Part shown: one piece after another, positions 18,770 through 27,300 of the stretch | How positions within the stretch are numbered: the stretch's first letter is position 1 | How the letters are laid out: every line of letters begins with the position of its first letter | Assembly: GCA_902476295.1 (NCBI GenBank) | Contig: CABSDC010000003.1 | Location: forward strand, 6,052 to 70,051 | Length of the DNA: 64,000 bases | Direction of reading: 5' to 3' | Origin: SFTJ01 sp905210415 | GTDB taxonomy: Bacteria > Bacteroidota > Bacteroidia > Bacteroidales > Muribaculaceae | Program-made: the position numbers and the translations under genes | The notes under the pieces: model-generated | What the model saw: only the letters and a program-made list of their open reading frames with translations | The model's database searches: none | Told to the model about the DNA's origin: nothing

Positions 18770-19086
18770 AAAAATTTTTATATCAATTATTAAATTTATT
18801 CTCTCTTAAAAAAACTTTGATGAGCGTCGAGCCACGTTTCTCTTCATTCACAACCGTGTTCCACACTCATCATCTTGCCTTCACCGCACATTCCTCCCGT
18901 TTTGACAATAAAAAGCCGAAATTCCTCCATATATACACACCAAATGGGCATACATCTCTCGACACATGCCTTGCTTGCATAAGGTTTCATTCGTTTGTCG
19001 CTTCATAATTATCACATCGCACTAACGCTCAAAGGCTTAGCCGTTATTAATCACCCAAACGGGCATAAAATACACTTTTAGCATTG

Positions 19087-19117
19087 CAAAGATACTAAAA
19101 TCTTTTTGCTAAACAAC
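19087..19117 (-). promoter_or_regulatory. Promoter of the nuo-atp operon
   Basis: On the minus strand GTTG, 19 bases, then TATCTTTG, a full match to the -7 box and three of four for the upstream box. It is the only good match upstream of nuoA. Confidence 0.65.
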
Positions 19118-19222
19118 TTTTCTTCAGCACAAAAACCCCAACTTCGCACAATTTTCAAGACAATTGTAACGCCATTACATCAGCAATTTGTCACCTCACA
19201 ACATTTTCACTACATGTTGTGA

Positions 19223-19253
19223 TTGCCAGTATCACCAGAATGCTGTAATTTTG
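19223..19253 (+). promoter_or_regulatory. Promoter directly abutting the TonB receptor start
   Basis: TTG, 20 bases, then TAATTTTG (full -7 match). The box ends only four bases before the ATG, so transcription would start at or next to the start codon. Confidence 0.6.
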
Positions 19254-19257
19254 CAAC

Positions 19258-21495
19258 ATGATTAAAAAATTTGCACTCTATCTTGTAGCCTTTAGCACAG
19301 CCGCAACTTCGGCAGTATCAGCGAAAGAGGTAGCCGACACCACAGTCAGCCTCACCCCCATTTCAATCACCGCCATCAAGCACGGCACACACTTGCGCAA
19401 CCAAGCAATTTCGGCAACGGTCATCGACCGTCGCTCTGCCGAGCGCAACCAGATACTCTCGGCAAAAACGGCAAGCGAGATAGCTCCAAACATTATCATC
19501 CCCGACTACGGATCGCGCATCACAAGCACCATCTATGTGCGTGGCCTCGGGTCGCGCATCGACCAACCCGTAGTGGGGCTCAACATCGACAATGTGCCCA
19601 TCCTCAATAAGAACAACTACGACTTCGATTTATCCGACATCAGCCGCGTGGAAATGCTGCGCGGACCACAAAGTTCGTTGTTCGGGCGCAACACCATGGG
19701 TGGCGTAATCAACATCTACACCCTGTCGCCACTCTCCTATCAGGGCACACGCCTATCTGCCGAATATTCGTCGGGCAACACCATGCGCTTCTCGGCAAGC
19801 CACTACGCCAAGTTGAAGCCATCGTTAGGCATATCGGCCACTGCCCAATACGGCAGCACCGATGGTTTCTACACCAACGAATACAATGGCAAAAATTGCG
19901 ATTGGGAGCACAATGGCAGCGGCCGCATCAAGGTGGAATACAACGACGCAAATGGCATCAGCCTCGAGAATGTGGCCGCAATATCGATAGTGCGTCAAGG
20001 CGGCTACCCATATAAGTTTATCGACACCGGCAAGATTAGTTACAACGATACTTGCTTCTACCGCCGCACAGCACTGAGCGACGGCCTTACACTGCGAATT
20101 AATCGAAGAAATTTCAGCATTTCGAGCGTTACAAGCCTGCAATATAGCGACGACAATATGACGCTCGACCAAGACTTCCTGCCGCTCGATTACTTCACCC
20201 TCACTCAAGCCAATCGAGAATATTCATTCACCGAAGATGTGATTATCCGAGGCAACGACAAGCGAAGCCGCTACAACTGGCTCGCCGGCGCTTTCGCGTT
20301 TTATCGCCACACCGAAATGGATGCACCTGTGACATTCAAAAACACCGGAATTGCCGATTTAATCGAACAAAAACGCAACAACGCCAACCCTGATTACCCT
20401 ATCGCTTGGGATACTCGCAGCTTTGTGCTTGGCAGCAAATTCACAATGCCAAACTACGGATTTGCACTCTATCACCAATCGCAATACACTGCTGGTGATT
20501 GGACCTTCACAGCCGGAATACGCGGAGATTTCGAGCACACGGCTCTTGATTTCAATAGCTTCTGCAACACCGGTTATAACATCAACCACATCCTCCCCGA
20601 CGGAAGCACCGAACTATTCCGCCACGACGACGTCACCATCGACGACCACGGCAAACTCGACAAATCGTTTTTCCAAATCTTGCCGAAAGTAGCAATCACA
20701 TATTCGTTGCCACAGATGAGCCAATCAAGCATCTACGCATCGGTGTCGAAGGGATATAAGGCCGGCGGCTACAACACGCAGATGTTCTCCGACGTGCTAC
20801 AGCAGCGCATCATCAACAAGATGGGCATCGGCATGGACTACGATGTTGACAAGATTGTGGGCTACAAACCCGAAAAGGCTTGGACATACGAACTCGGCAG
20901 CCACTTGGAATGGCTAAACGGCGATTTCTCCGCAGATATTTCGCTATTCTACATCCACTGCACCGACCAGCAACTCACCGTTTTCCCCGACGGCACCACC
21001 ACCGGGCGAATCATGACTAATGCGGGAAAATCGCGCAGTCTCGGCGGCGAACTATCGCTTCGCTATCAAATAACCGACCGACTTGGCGCTGCGGCAAACT
21101 ACGGATTTACCGACGCCCGATTCATTGAATACAACAACGGCAAACTCAACATGGCGCACAACGTGTTGCCTTACGCCCCACGCAACACCTTCTACGGCGA
21201 AGCACACTACACACTGCCTACCGGCCTCGACTGGCTGCGAAGCATTTCATTCAACATCAACGCCAAGGCTATCGGCAAAATATTCTGGGACGAAGCCAAC
21301 ACCCAAACTCAGAACCTCTACGCCCTGCTTGGTGCTCATGTGCAATTCAACGGCCGTCACTACTCGCTCAACGTATGGGGCAAAAACCTCACCGACACAA
21401 GCTACGGTTCATTCTACTTCGTGTCGATCGGGCACGGATTTGTGCAGCAAGGCCATCCTCGCCAACTTGGCGCTACGTTCCGCTACTTTTTTTAA
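19258..21495 (+). CDS. TonB-dependent outer-membrane receptor
   Basis: A 745-residue receptor. Residues 1-22 are a signal peptide (cleavage after AVSA), a TonB-box-like LTPISITAI lies at about 32-40, the plug runs to about 160 (VEMLRGPQSSLFGRNTMGGVINI), and the rest is a 22-strand barrel ending in aromatic FRYFF. It lacks the N-terminal carboxypeptidase-like domain of SusC proteins and there is no SusD partner, so it is more like a siderophore, metal or cofactor receptor than a glycan importer. Substrate is unknown. The lipoprotein gene 45 bases downstream is likely cotranscribed. Confidence 0.9.
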   Translation: MIKKFALYLVAFSTAATSAVSAKEVADTTVSLTPISITAIKHGTHLRNQAISATVIDRRSAERNQILSAKTASEIAPNIIIPDYGSRITSTIYVRGLGSRIDQPVVGLNIDNVPILNKNNYDFDLSDISRVEMLRGPQSSLFGRNTMGGVINIYTLSPLSYQGTRLSAEYSSGNTMRFSASHYAKLKPSLGISATAQYGSTDGFYTNEYNGKNCDWEHNGSGRIKVEYNDANGISLENVAAISIVRQGGYPYKFIDTGKISYNDTCFYRRTALSDGLTLRINRRNFSISSVTSLQYSDDNMTLDQDFLPLDYFTLTQANREYSFTEDVIIRGNDKRSRYNWLAGAFAFYRHTEMDAPVTFKNTGIADLIEQKRNNANPDYPIAWDTRSFVLGSKFTMPNYGFALYHQSQYTAGDWTFTAGIRGDFEHTALDFNSFCNTGYNINHILPDGSTELFRHDDVTIDDHGKLDKSFFQILPKVAITYSLPQMSQSSIYASVSKGYKAGGYNTQMFSDVLQQRIINKMGIGMDYDVDKIVGYKPEKAWTYELGSHLEWLNGDFSADISLFYIHCTDQQLTVFPDGTTTGRIMTNAGKSRSLGGELSLRYQITDRLGAAANYGFTDARFIEYNNGKLNMAHNVLPYAPRNTFYGEAHYTLPTGLDWLRSISFNINAKAIGKIFWDEANTQTQNLYALLGAHVQFNGRHYSLNVWGKNLTDTSYGSFYFVSIGHGFVQQGHPRQLGATFRYFF

Positions 21496-21540
21496 TCAAC
21501 AGATATAACAACAAACAAATAGACAAACATATTAAAAATT

Positions 21541-22386
21541 ATGGTAAAAAGATTATTATCAGTTTTGGCAGTTGCCGCAATGGCAATCAACCTCTCATCA
21601 TGCCTCGACACAAACCGACATGAGATGACCCAAACTCTCAGCGACGAAATCATCGTAGTAACCAATAACGGCGAAGACTACACAGCCACAAAAGGCAGAA
21701 TTGCGCTCAAGATCAACGTCAACGAAGCCACAGCTCGCCTCACAATGCCTATATTGGTTGGCGAAGAAACAAAAATCGCCGAATTTAAAGATTTGAAGGT
21801 GAAATACGACTACGCTCGCGGCTACTGCTTCTCAGCAACAAGCGCCCAAGCCCTCGATGCCAACGATAAGAGCATGGGATTCTCTGTCGACAACCTAGAC
21901 GGATTCCTTCAAGTGGGCGAAATGATTGATGCCACCCACGACAACATCGGTGTTAACTACCGCTTGAACGGCAAGATAGTGTTTGCAAGCAAAAACGAGA
22001 TCTCTCACCCTTACACCACCACTCTCACAAGCATGGGCTCTACTGGATATGAATGCAAAGACGCAGTCTACACCTTCCGCATCAACCTCGAGAAGAAGAC
22101 CGCCGACATCATCATCAACAAAATCCGCTTCGTGGAAGAAAGCCCAATATTGTCGGAAATCACAATCCCTGGCGTTCCTTACACCTACACCCCAACAGGC
22201 TATCATTTAGAAGCCGACAAGATTGTGCCCACAAGCGATGGCGTGCCTATGGAAAAGCGCACAGTTACCAACATCGACATGACCGTAAAGGTGCAAGAAG
22301 GCGTCTTCTCAGGAATGTTCAGATGTATGGGCATGTTGTGCACCACCAACGGTACACTTGCTAAGAAAATCGAAAATCAACAATAA
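21541..22386 (+). CDS. Lipoprotein of unknown function
   Basis: 281 residues. A lipoprotein signal ends at LSSC (Cys21), so the protein should be lipid-anchored, possibly surface-exposed. The rest looks like a beta-rich domain with scattered cysteines (about 101, 170 and two near the C-terminus). I do not recognise the family. Its place directly after a TonB-dependent receptor and before a shared terminator suggests that it assists the receptor, for example as a surface-exposed binding partner; this is inference. Confidence 0.8.
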   Translation: MVKRLLSVLAVAAMAINLSSCLDTNRHEMTQTLSDEIIVVTNNGEDYTATKGRIALKINVNEATARLTMPILVGEETKIAEFKDLKVKYDYARGYCFSATSAQALDANDKSMGFSVDNLDGFLQVGEMIDATHDNIGVNYRLNGKIVFASKNEISHPYTTTLTSMGSTGYECKDAVYTFRINLEKKTADIIINKIRFVEESPILSEITIPGVPYTYTPTGYHLEADKIVPTSDGVPMEKRTVTNIDMTVKVQEGVFSGMFRCMGMLCTTNGTLAKKIENQQ

Positions 22387-22440
22387 ATTCAATATTACAA
22401 TTAAATCAACTTTAGATTAGGTGATCCTAATATCATAGGG

Positions 22441-22480
22441 GGGCTGTGCATTTTTTTACGCACAGCCCTCGTTTTTGTTT
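22441..22480 (+). terminator. Strong rho-independent terminator
   Basis: GGGCTGTGC pairs perfectly with GCACAGCCC around a 10-base loop and is followed by CTCGTTTTTGTTTT. It ends the receptor-lipoprotein unit. Confidence 0.9.
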
Positions 22481-22661
22481 TCAAAAGCGCCACCCCCTCC
22501 ATCACAAATTGGTCATTTTTAGTGCTTACTCCTGCCACAACTATCAATAGGAGTTAATATTTTATTAAAATTTTCAAAAAATACGCCTCCCAAAAGGCAA
22601 GTTATTTTATATCTGAAAACTTTGAATTAACTTAGCAAAAATTAATATTAACAAAGAATAA

Positions 22662-23219
22662 ATGGCATCAAGCATTACCCCCAACGAGGAAATCTTAATG
22701 GACGAACTGCACGACCCTAAGCGCTGCCACGCAGCGTTTAGCAAAATCATCGAGCAGTATTCTCAGGGGTTATACTGGCAAATCCGCCGCATGGTGTACA
22801 ATCACGACGATGCCAACGACATTCTCCAAAACACATTTCTAAAGGCATGGAGCAACATCGACAATTTCCGCGGAACAGCGAAATTGTCGACATGGCTTTA
22901 CAAAATCGCCATCAACGAATCGATAACCTTTATCAACAAAGAGCGCGCCCGCAACGAAGCCTCTATCGACGACGACTCTTTTCTGCTCAATAATATCGAA
23001 AGCGACCAATATTTCGACGGCGACGAAGCACAGATAAAACTGCAACGCGCCATCAACAGTCTGCCCGAAAAACAGCGTCTGGTGTTCAACATGCGCTACT
23101 ACGACGAAATGAAATATGAAGATATGTCGGAAATCCTCGGAACCTCTGTGGGGGCTCTCAAAGCCAGTTACCACCACGCTTTGAAAAAAATCGAGACTTT
23201 TTTTGAGGAAAACGATTAA
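22662..23219 (+). CDS. ECF-type RNA polymerase sigma factor
   Basis: A 185-residue group 4 sigma factor. Region 2 (DDANDILQNTFLKAWSNI, about residues 48-65, with the following STWLYKIAINES) recognises the -10 element and core; region 4 (LPEKQRLVFNMRYYDEMKYEDMSEIL...ALKASYHHALKKIE, about 128-178) is the -35 helix-turn-helix. It heads a group with a small membrane protein and a Spy-like protein. The -7 region upstream (AAACTTTG about 40 bases before the start) is only a near match. Target genes are unknown. Confidence 0.93.
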   Translation: MASSITPNEEILMDELHDPKRCHAAFSKIIEQYSQGLYWQIRRMVYNHDDANDILQNTFLKAWSNIDNFRGTAKLSTWLYKIAINESITFINKERARNEASIDDDSFLLNNIESDQYFDGDEAQIKLQRAINSLPEKQRLVFNMRYYDEMKYEDMSEILGTSVGALKASYHHALKKIETFFEEND

Positions 23220-23252
23220 ACCTTTTCAATTTCTCATAGTCAAACCAAGCGA

Positions 23253-23660
23253 ATGAAAGAAGAATTGGACATATTATCTAAATTGGGCAAAGACTCTGGC
23301 TTCAAAGTTCCCGAAAACTATTTCGCCGATTTCAACAAGAAGATGATGGAGTCGCTTCCCGAGCCTGTTCTTACTCCACAAGTCAAGCCATCGTTGTGGG
23401 TGCGTGTTCGCCCATACGTATATATGGCAGCGATGTTTGCAGGTATTTGGTGTATGATGCACGTGTTCAACGACATGAGTGGCGTCAGCAGCACCAAGTC
23501 GCAAATTCAAGCCATCGTCAACGGCCTCGACGACGAGAAGAACATTGACGACCTTATGCTTCAAGAAAGCCTCAACGAATATGATGTTCTCACCTATGAG
23601 GACAGCGTAGACACCGAGAATTCTGGCATACAGCTCATCGGCAGCGACAACAACAAATAA
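23253..23660 (+). CDS. Small single-pass membrane protein, putative anti-sigma factor
   Basis: 135 residues. A cytoplasmic-looking N-terminal half (about 1-50) with helical charged sequence is followed by one hydrophobic helix at about 53-72 (YVYMAAMFAGIWCMMHVF), then an acidic tail (DDEKNIDDLMLQ). I recognise no named family. Its position 33 bases after an ECF sigma gene, its single helix and its size fit a membrane anti-sigma factor; no ZAS zinc motif (HxxxCxxC) is present, so the assignment is inference from context. Confidence 0.6.
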   Translation: MKEELDILSKLGKDSGFKVPENYFADFNKKMMESLPEPVLTPQVKPSLWVRVRPYVYMAAMFAGIWCMMHVFNDMSGVSSTKSQIQAIVNGLDDEKNIDDLMLQESLNEYDVLTYEDSVDTENSGIQLIGSDNNK

Positions 23661-23664
23661 TATC

Positions 23665-23704
23665 GTTACCTCCCCCATTAGGAGTAACATTCATTCTTTT
23701 TTTT
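23665..23704 (+). terminator. Hairpin with T run between putative anti-sigma and Spy-like genes
   Basis: GTTAC(C)TCC pairs with GGAGTAAC (one bulge) around a 7-base loop. A run of eight T begins eight bases after the stem, so it is a weak terminator or attenuator; it could lower expression of the downstream gene relative to the sigma gene. Confidence 0.45.
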
Positions 23705-23727
23705 AAGCAAATCACGAAATTGCAACA

Positions 23728-24201
23728 ATGAAGACACCTACACTCATAATATTTGCCTTAACACTTGCACTCGCCATGCCAGTATCGGCTCAGCAGCGCA
23801 AATCAGGCTCTCGCCCCAACCGCACCGAGTGGCTCAAGGGCGTACGCACCTACAAGCACGATATGCTTGTGAAAGAAATGGAGTTGACCAAAGATCAACA
23901 AGAGGAATTTATTCCGCTTTACGAGCAAATGGAGGAAGAGGTGTATCAAGTGAACAAAGAAGCTCGCGACCTCGAAGCCAAAGTGAGCAATTCTAAAGAT
24001 CCTGTTAGCGACCTTGAATACGCCAAGACCGCTGAGGCCCTTTCAGAAACAACGCAAAAGTGCGCACAAATCGAAGATGAGTATTTCAAAAAATTCGCGA
24101 AAATACTCACCAGCAAACAATTATTCTTGCTCAAGCGCGCAGAAAACCGCTTCGCGAAAAGCATGATTTCGCACAGCAAGCAGGCCAAACGAAAACAATA
24201 A
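23728..24201 (+). CDS. Spy/CpxP-like periplasmic protein
   Basis: 157 residues with a signal peptide (cleavage near VSAQ, residue 22). The mature part is a long alpha-helical hairpin with two LTxxQ-type motifs, MELTKDQQEEF at about 53-63 and ILTSKQLFLL at about 130-139, as in Spy, CpxP and the metal sensors ZraP and CnrX. These act as periplasmic chaperones or as stress and metal sensors that control sigma release. With the sigma factor and the membrane protein upstream it resembles a CnrH/Y/X-type trio, although gene order alone cannot show that it senses metal. Confidence 0.8.
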   Translation: MKTPTLIIFALTLALAMPVSAQQRKSGSRPNRTEWLKGVRTYKHDMLVKEMELTKDQQEEFIPLYEQMEEEVYQVNKEARDLEAKVSNSKDPVSDLEYAKTAEALSETTQKCAQIEDEYFKKFAKILTSKQLFLLKRAENRFAKSMISHSKQAKRKQ

Positions 24202-24272
24202 TTCAAAAACATACACTTAAAGATTTATACAGTCTTCAAATTCATCAAAAAACTAACTTGCTAAAATACTCT

Positions 24273-24331
24273 ATCCCTTAGTATTAACGTCTGATTTGTA
24301 TTTCACTTGTCATTCTTTAATATTAAGGGAT
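24273..24331 (+). promoter_or_regulatory. 15-bp inverted repeat upstream of the macroglobulin gene
   Basis: ATCCCTTAGTATTAA and TTAATATTAAGGGAT are inverted copies with 14 of 15 matches, 29 bases apart. It could be an operator for a dimeric regulator or the terminator stem of the Spy-like gene (only five T follow). It lies 9 bases before the sigma-54-like site. Confidence 0.5.
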
Positions 24332-24339
24332 TTTTGCAT

Positions 24340-24356
24340 TTGGCACAACAATTGCA
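24340..24356 (+). promoter_or_regulatory. Sigma-54 (-24/-12)-like site
   Basis: TTGGCAC, five bases, TTGCA: the GG and GC pairs have the correct 12-base register for an RpoN promoter. However, the start point predicted from it would be about five bases inside the macroglobulin start codon, which speaks against simple use of this site. A TGCATTTG overlapping it could serve as an imperfect -7 box instead. Confidence 0.35.
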
Positions 24357-24361
24357 CCGCT

Positions 24362-27300
24362 ATGAAACAGAAACTATTTACAAAAATCTTAGCACTAATA
24401 TCTTTATTTAGTATGAATATCTTTAATATGAATGCCGGCACTACGCCCGACTTCAACTACCCGAAAACCGTGTCGACCAACGCATTGGCCGACCTCAAAA
24501 AAGCCGAGAAATCGGGCGACAAGACACAACTCTGCGACGCCCTGATTCGCCACTCCGTGGCCCAAACGCTTATCTCCAACGACAATGCACAAGAATGCAT
24601 CAACAAGATAGAGCACTACCGACAAAAAGAAACTGCGGCCGACTACGCCGCAATCCTCGCCATGCTTGAGGCTGACTTTTACACCGGCTTATCACAAAAC
24701 ACCTACGGCGATCGCAAGGAAAAACACGACACCTATCCTGCCGACCTAAGCGAATGGAATAGCGACGACTTCAACAAACGCATCACCGAACTCTACGATG
24801 AGGCGTTCAGCAAGATCGAGCAGCTACGCACATTTCCTATCACAAAATATCAACCGATCATCAAGGCCGATGCCAAATATTTCCCCACTCTGCTCGACTT
24901 CGCCTATAGCAAGCGCATAGAAAGCCGCTTGAACGGCGACAACACCAAATCGCTTCTTAGCCAATGGGCCGACTTTCACAAGGGCGACGTAGCGCCATCA
25001 ATCTATCTCGCAATCAAGAATATCGAAAACGCCAACTTAAACGTAGCCGATAGCGAAAAGCAATTCCTAAAGCTTTACAAGCAATACTCACAATTTATGG
25101 AAAGTGGCATGGCGCTGAACGAAATCGACTATAGCACTTATGGCATTGACTCCGATGCTATACACGAAGACACAAGCACCGACCACCAATCGCAAGTCCT
25201 TGAATGCTATCGTCTTTTCAAGGACTACGTTGCGCGTTTTCCAAAATCTCCATTCACCCCTGCCATCAGAGCAAAAATCTACTTTATTGAGCAAAAAAGC
25301 GTGAACGTCTTTGCTGAAGAGCATTATGTTAGCCAAAACGATATCAGTCTGACTGCCAACGTGCAAAACGTAAACGACTACACCATCGGCATATACACCG
25401 TGACAAAAAGCAAGAATGGCGACAACATCCCTAACAAACTCGTTAAGAAATACACCTATCACGCCGATGGCGACTCTATTTTCTACAAATCACAGATTAA
25501 GCACACCATCGACAAGCTTCCTTATGGTGAATATCTGTTTGTGCCATCGTTTGTAGTCGCAGGCAAGCAGCAACAGCCAAAATACGGGCTTAATGCAACC
25601 ACAATCACCGACATCTGCTCATTTCTCATCGCCGACAACACCGGCCAATACATCTACGTAATACACCGCGGCACAGGCGCACCACTTGCTGGAGTGAAAG
25701 TGAGTTATAAAACCTCCAAGCGCCAAAAGTCATTGCTTGGCACAACCGATGCCAACGGCATGATAAAGATGCCATCTTCGCTCGATGGCACTTATGCCAA
25801 CTTTTTCTTCGAGAAAGGCAACGACACAAAATACACCCAACGATATAACATCCGCTCATACAACAACAGCACCGATAAAGCTCTCTCTGCCGAGATATTT
25901 ACCGACTTGGCGGTCTATCGCCCTGGTGAAACTATGAAGTATTCCGTGCTCCTATTTCAGTGCGACGACTTCATCAAATCACCAGCCAAAGGTGAGAAAC
26001 TCAGCATTGAGTTTGTCGACAGCAACTACAAGACAGTTGCCAAAGACACCCTCTCCACCGACGACATGGGCAGAATCAACGGAGAATTCAAGATTCCGAC
26101 CGACCGTATGAACGGTTCGTTTAGCCTCGTCATCTCTAAGCATGGCCTATACCAGCGCAAATACATCAACGTGAGCGAATACAAGACCCCTTCGTTCTTT
26201 GTGTCTTTCGACGACGCTCGTCGCAGCTACAACAAGAACGAAGACGTCACTCTATGTGGCAAGGCGCAAACCTATGCCGGCATGCCTGTGGCAAACACGC
26301 AAGTGGCATTCTCTATCACAAAAAGCCAATGGTTCTATTGGATGAACATCGACGACAACTTCCTAAAACAAGACACTGTCACCACCAATGCCAAAGGCGA
26401 GTTCACAATCACCCTACCTCGCGACATGTTTGACGAAAACACCAACTCTCGCGAGCGCTGGATTGCCAATATCTATAGCGTGGAAGCCAGCTGCACCAAC
26501 AACACTGGTGAAACGCAATCATGCAACCACAATTTCTTTATCGGTTCACACCGCAAGATTTCAATTGGCAGCGAAACGACATTTATCAACAACCGTCCAA
26601 TCACGCTCCCAGTGTCGATAGAGAGTTCCGACCCCGACGACAAGAATTTCACATGCAACTACACTGTGACCACAACCGATAGCACAGTCGTGGCAAAGGG
26701 CACCTTCCGCTCCGATGCTCCGAAAATCGACCTTACGGCTCTGCCTTCTGGCCAATACATCATCACCGTGGCAGACGCAAGCGGTTTGGCCAAAGAAGAC
26801 TCATCCATCATCATATTATATAAGGAAAGCGACAAACAGTGCCCTGTGGAGAGCGTGCTTTGGGTTCCGACCTGCGGACGCAAAACTGGCGACGACAACG
26901 TTGCGCGCATCACCGTGGGCACCACCGAACCAGATACCCACATCTTCTGCCTCACCGAGAGCAACAAGTCGGTGACAAAACAATGGATACAACTCAGCAA
27001 AGGCCTACACACAGTGAATCTGCCTATGCCTACTGGCGAAAACGAGGAGATGAAGGTGAGATTCATCGTTGTCCGCGATGGCAAGCAGTACAAAGAAGGG
27101 TTTTCTGTGATATCACCGAAGCGCTCCGTTAAAGCCCAAGTAGAGACCGTCACCTTCCGCGACAAACTCACTCCTGGGGCAAAAGAGAAATGGACTTTCC
27201 GCCTTATCGACAACCACGGCACACCACTAAAAGGCGCTGCCCTGCTTGCCATGACCGACAAAGCCATCAATAGCATCAGCAGCAACATCTGGTGCAACTA

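Larger units (their letters stand above)
18770..19257. other. Divergent intergenic region with long nuo leader
   Basis: Transcription leaves this region both ways. The nuo promoter lies at its centre-right, giving a leader of about 310 bases; the rightward receptor promoter abuts its gene. The leader has no clear riboswitch fold that I recognise and no convincing small gene. Two related 19-base stretches with core CAAAyGGGCATA lie at 18936 and 19051 in the same orientation (14 of 19 identical). Confidence 0.6.

Noticed and set aside
18936..19069. Possible relic of the inverted-repeat element in the nuo leader (CCAAATGGGCATA and CCCAAACGGGCATA)
   Set aside because: Both stretches are in the same orientation and match the element only in part, so they are listed only as a property of the leader.
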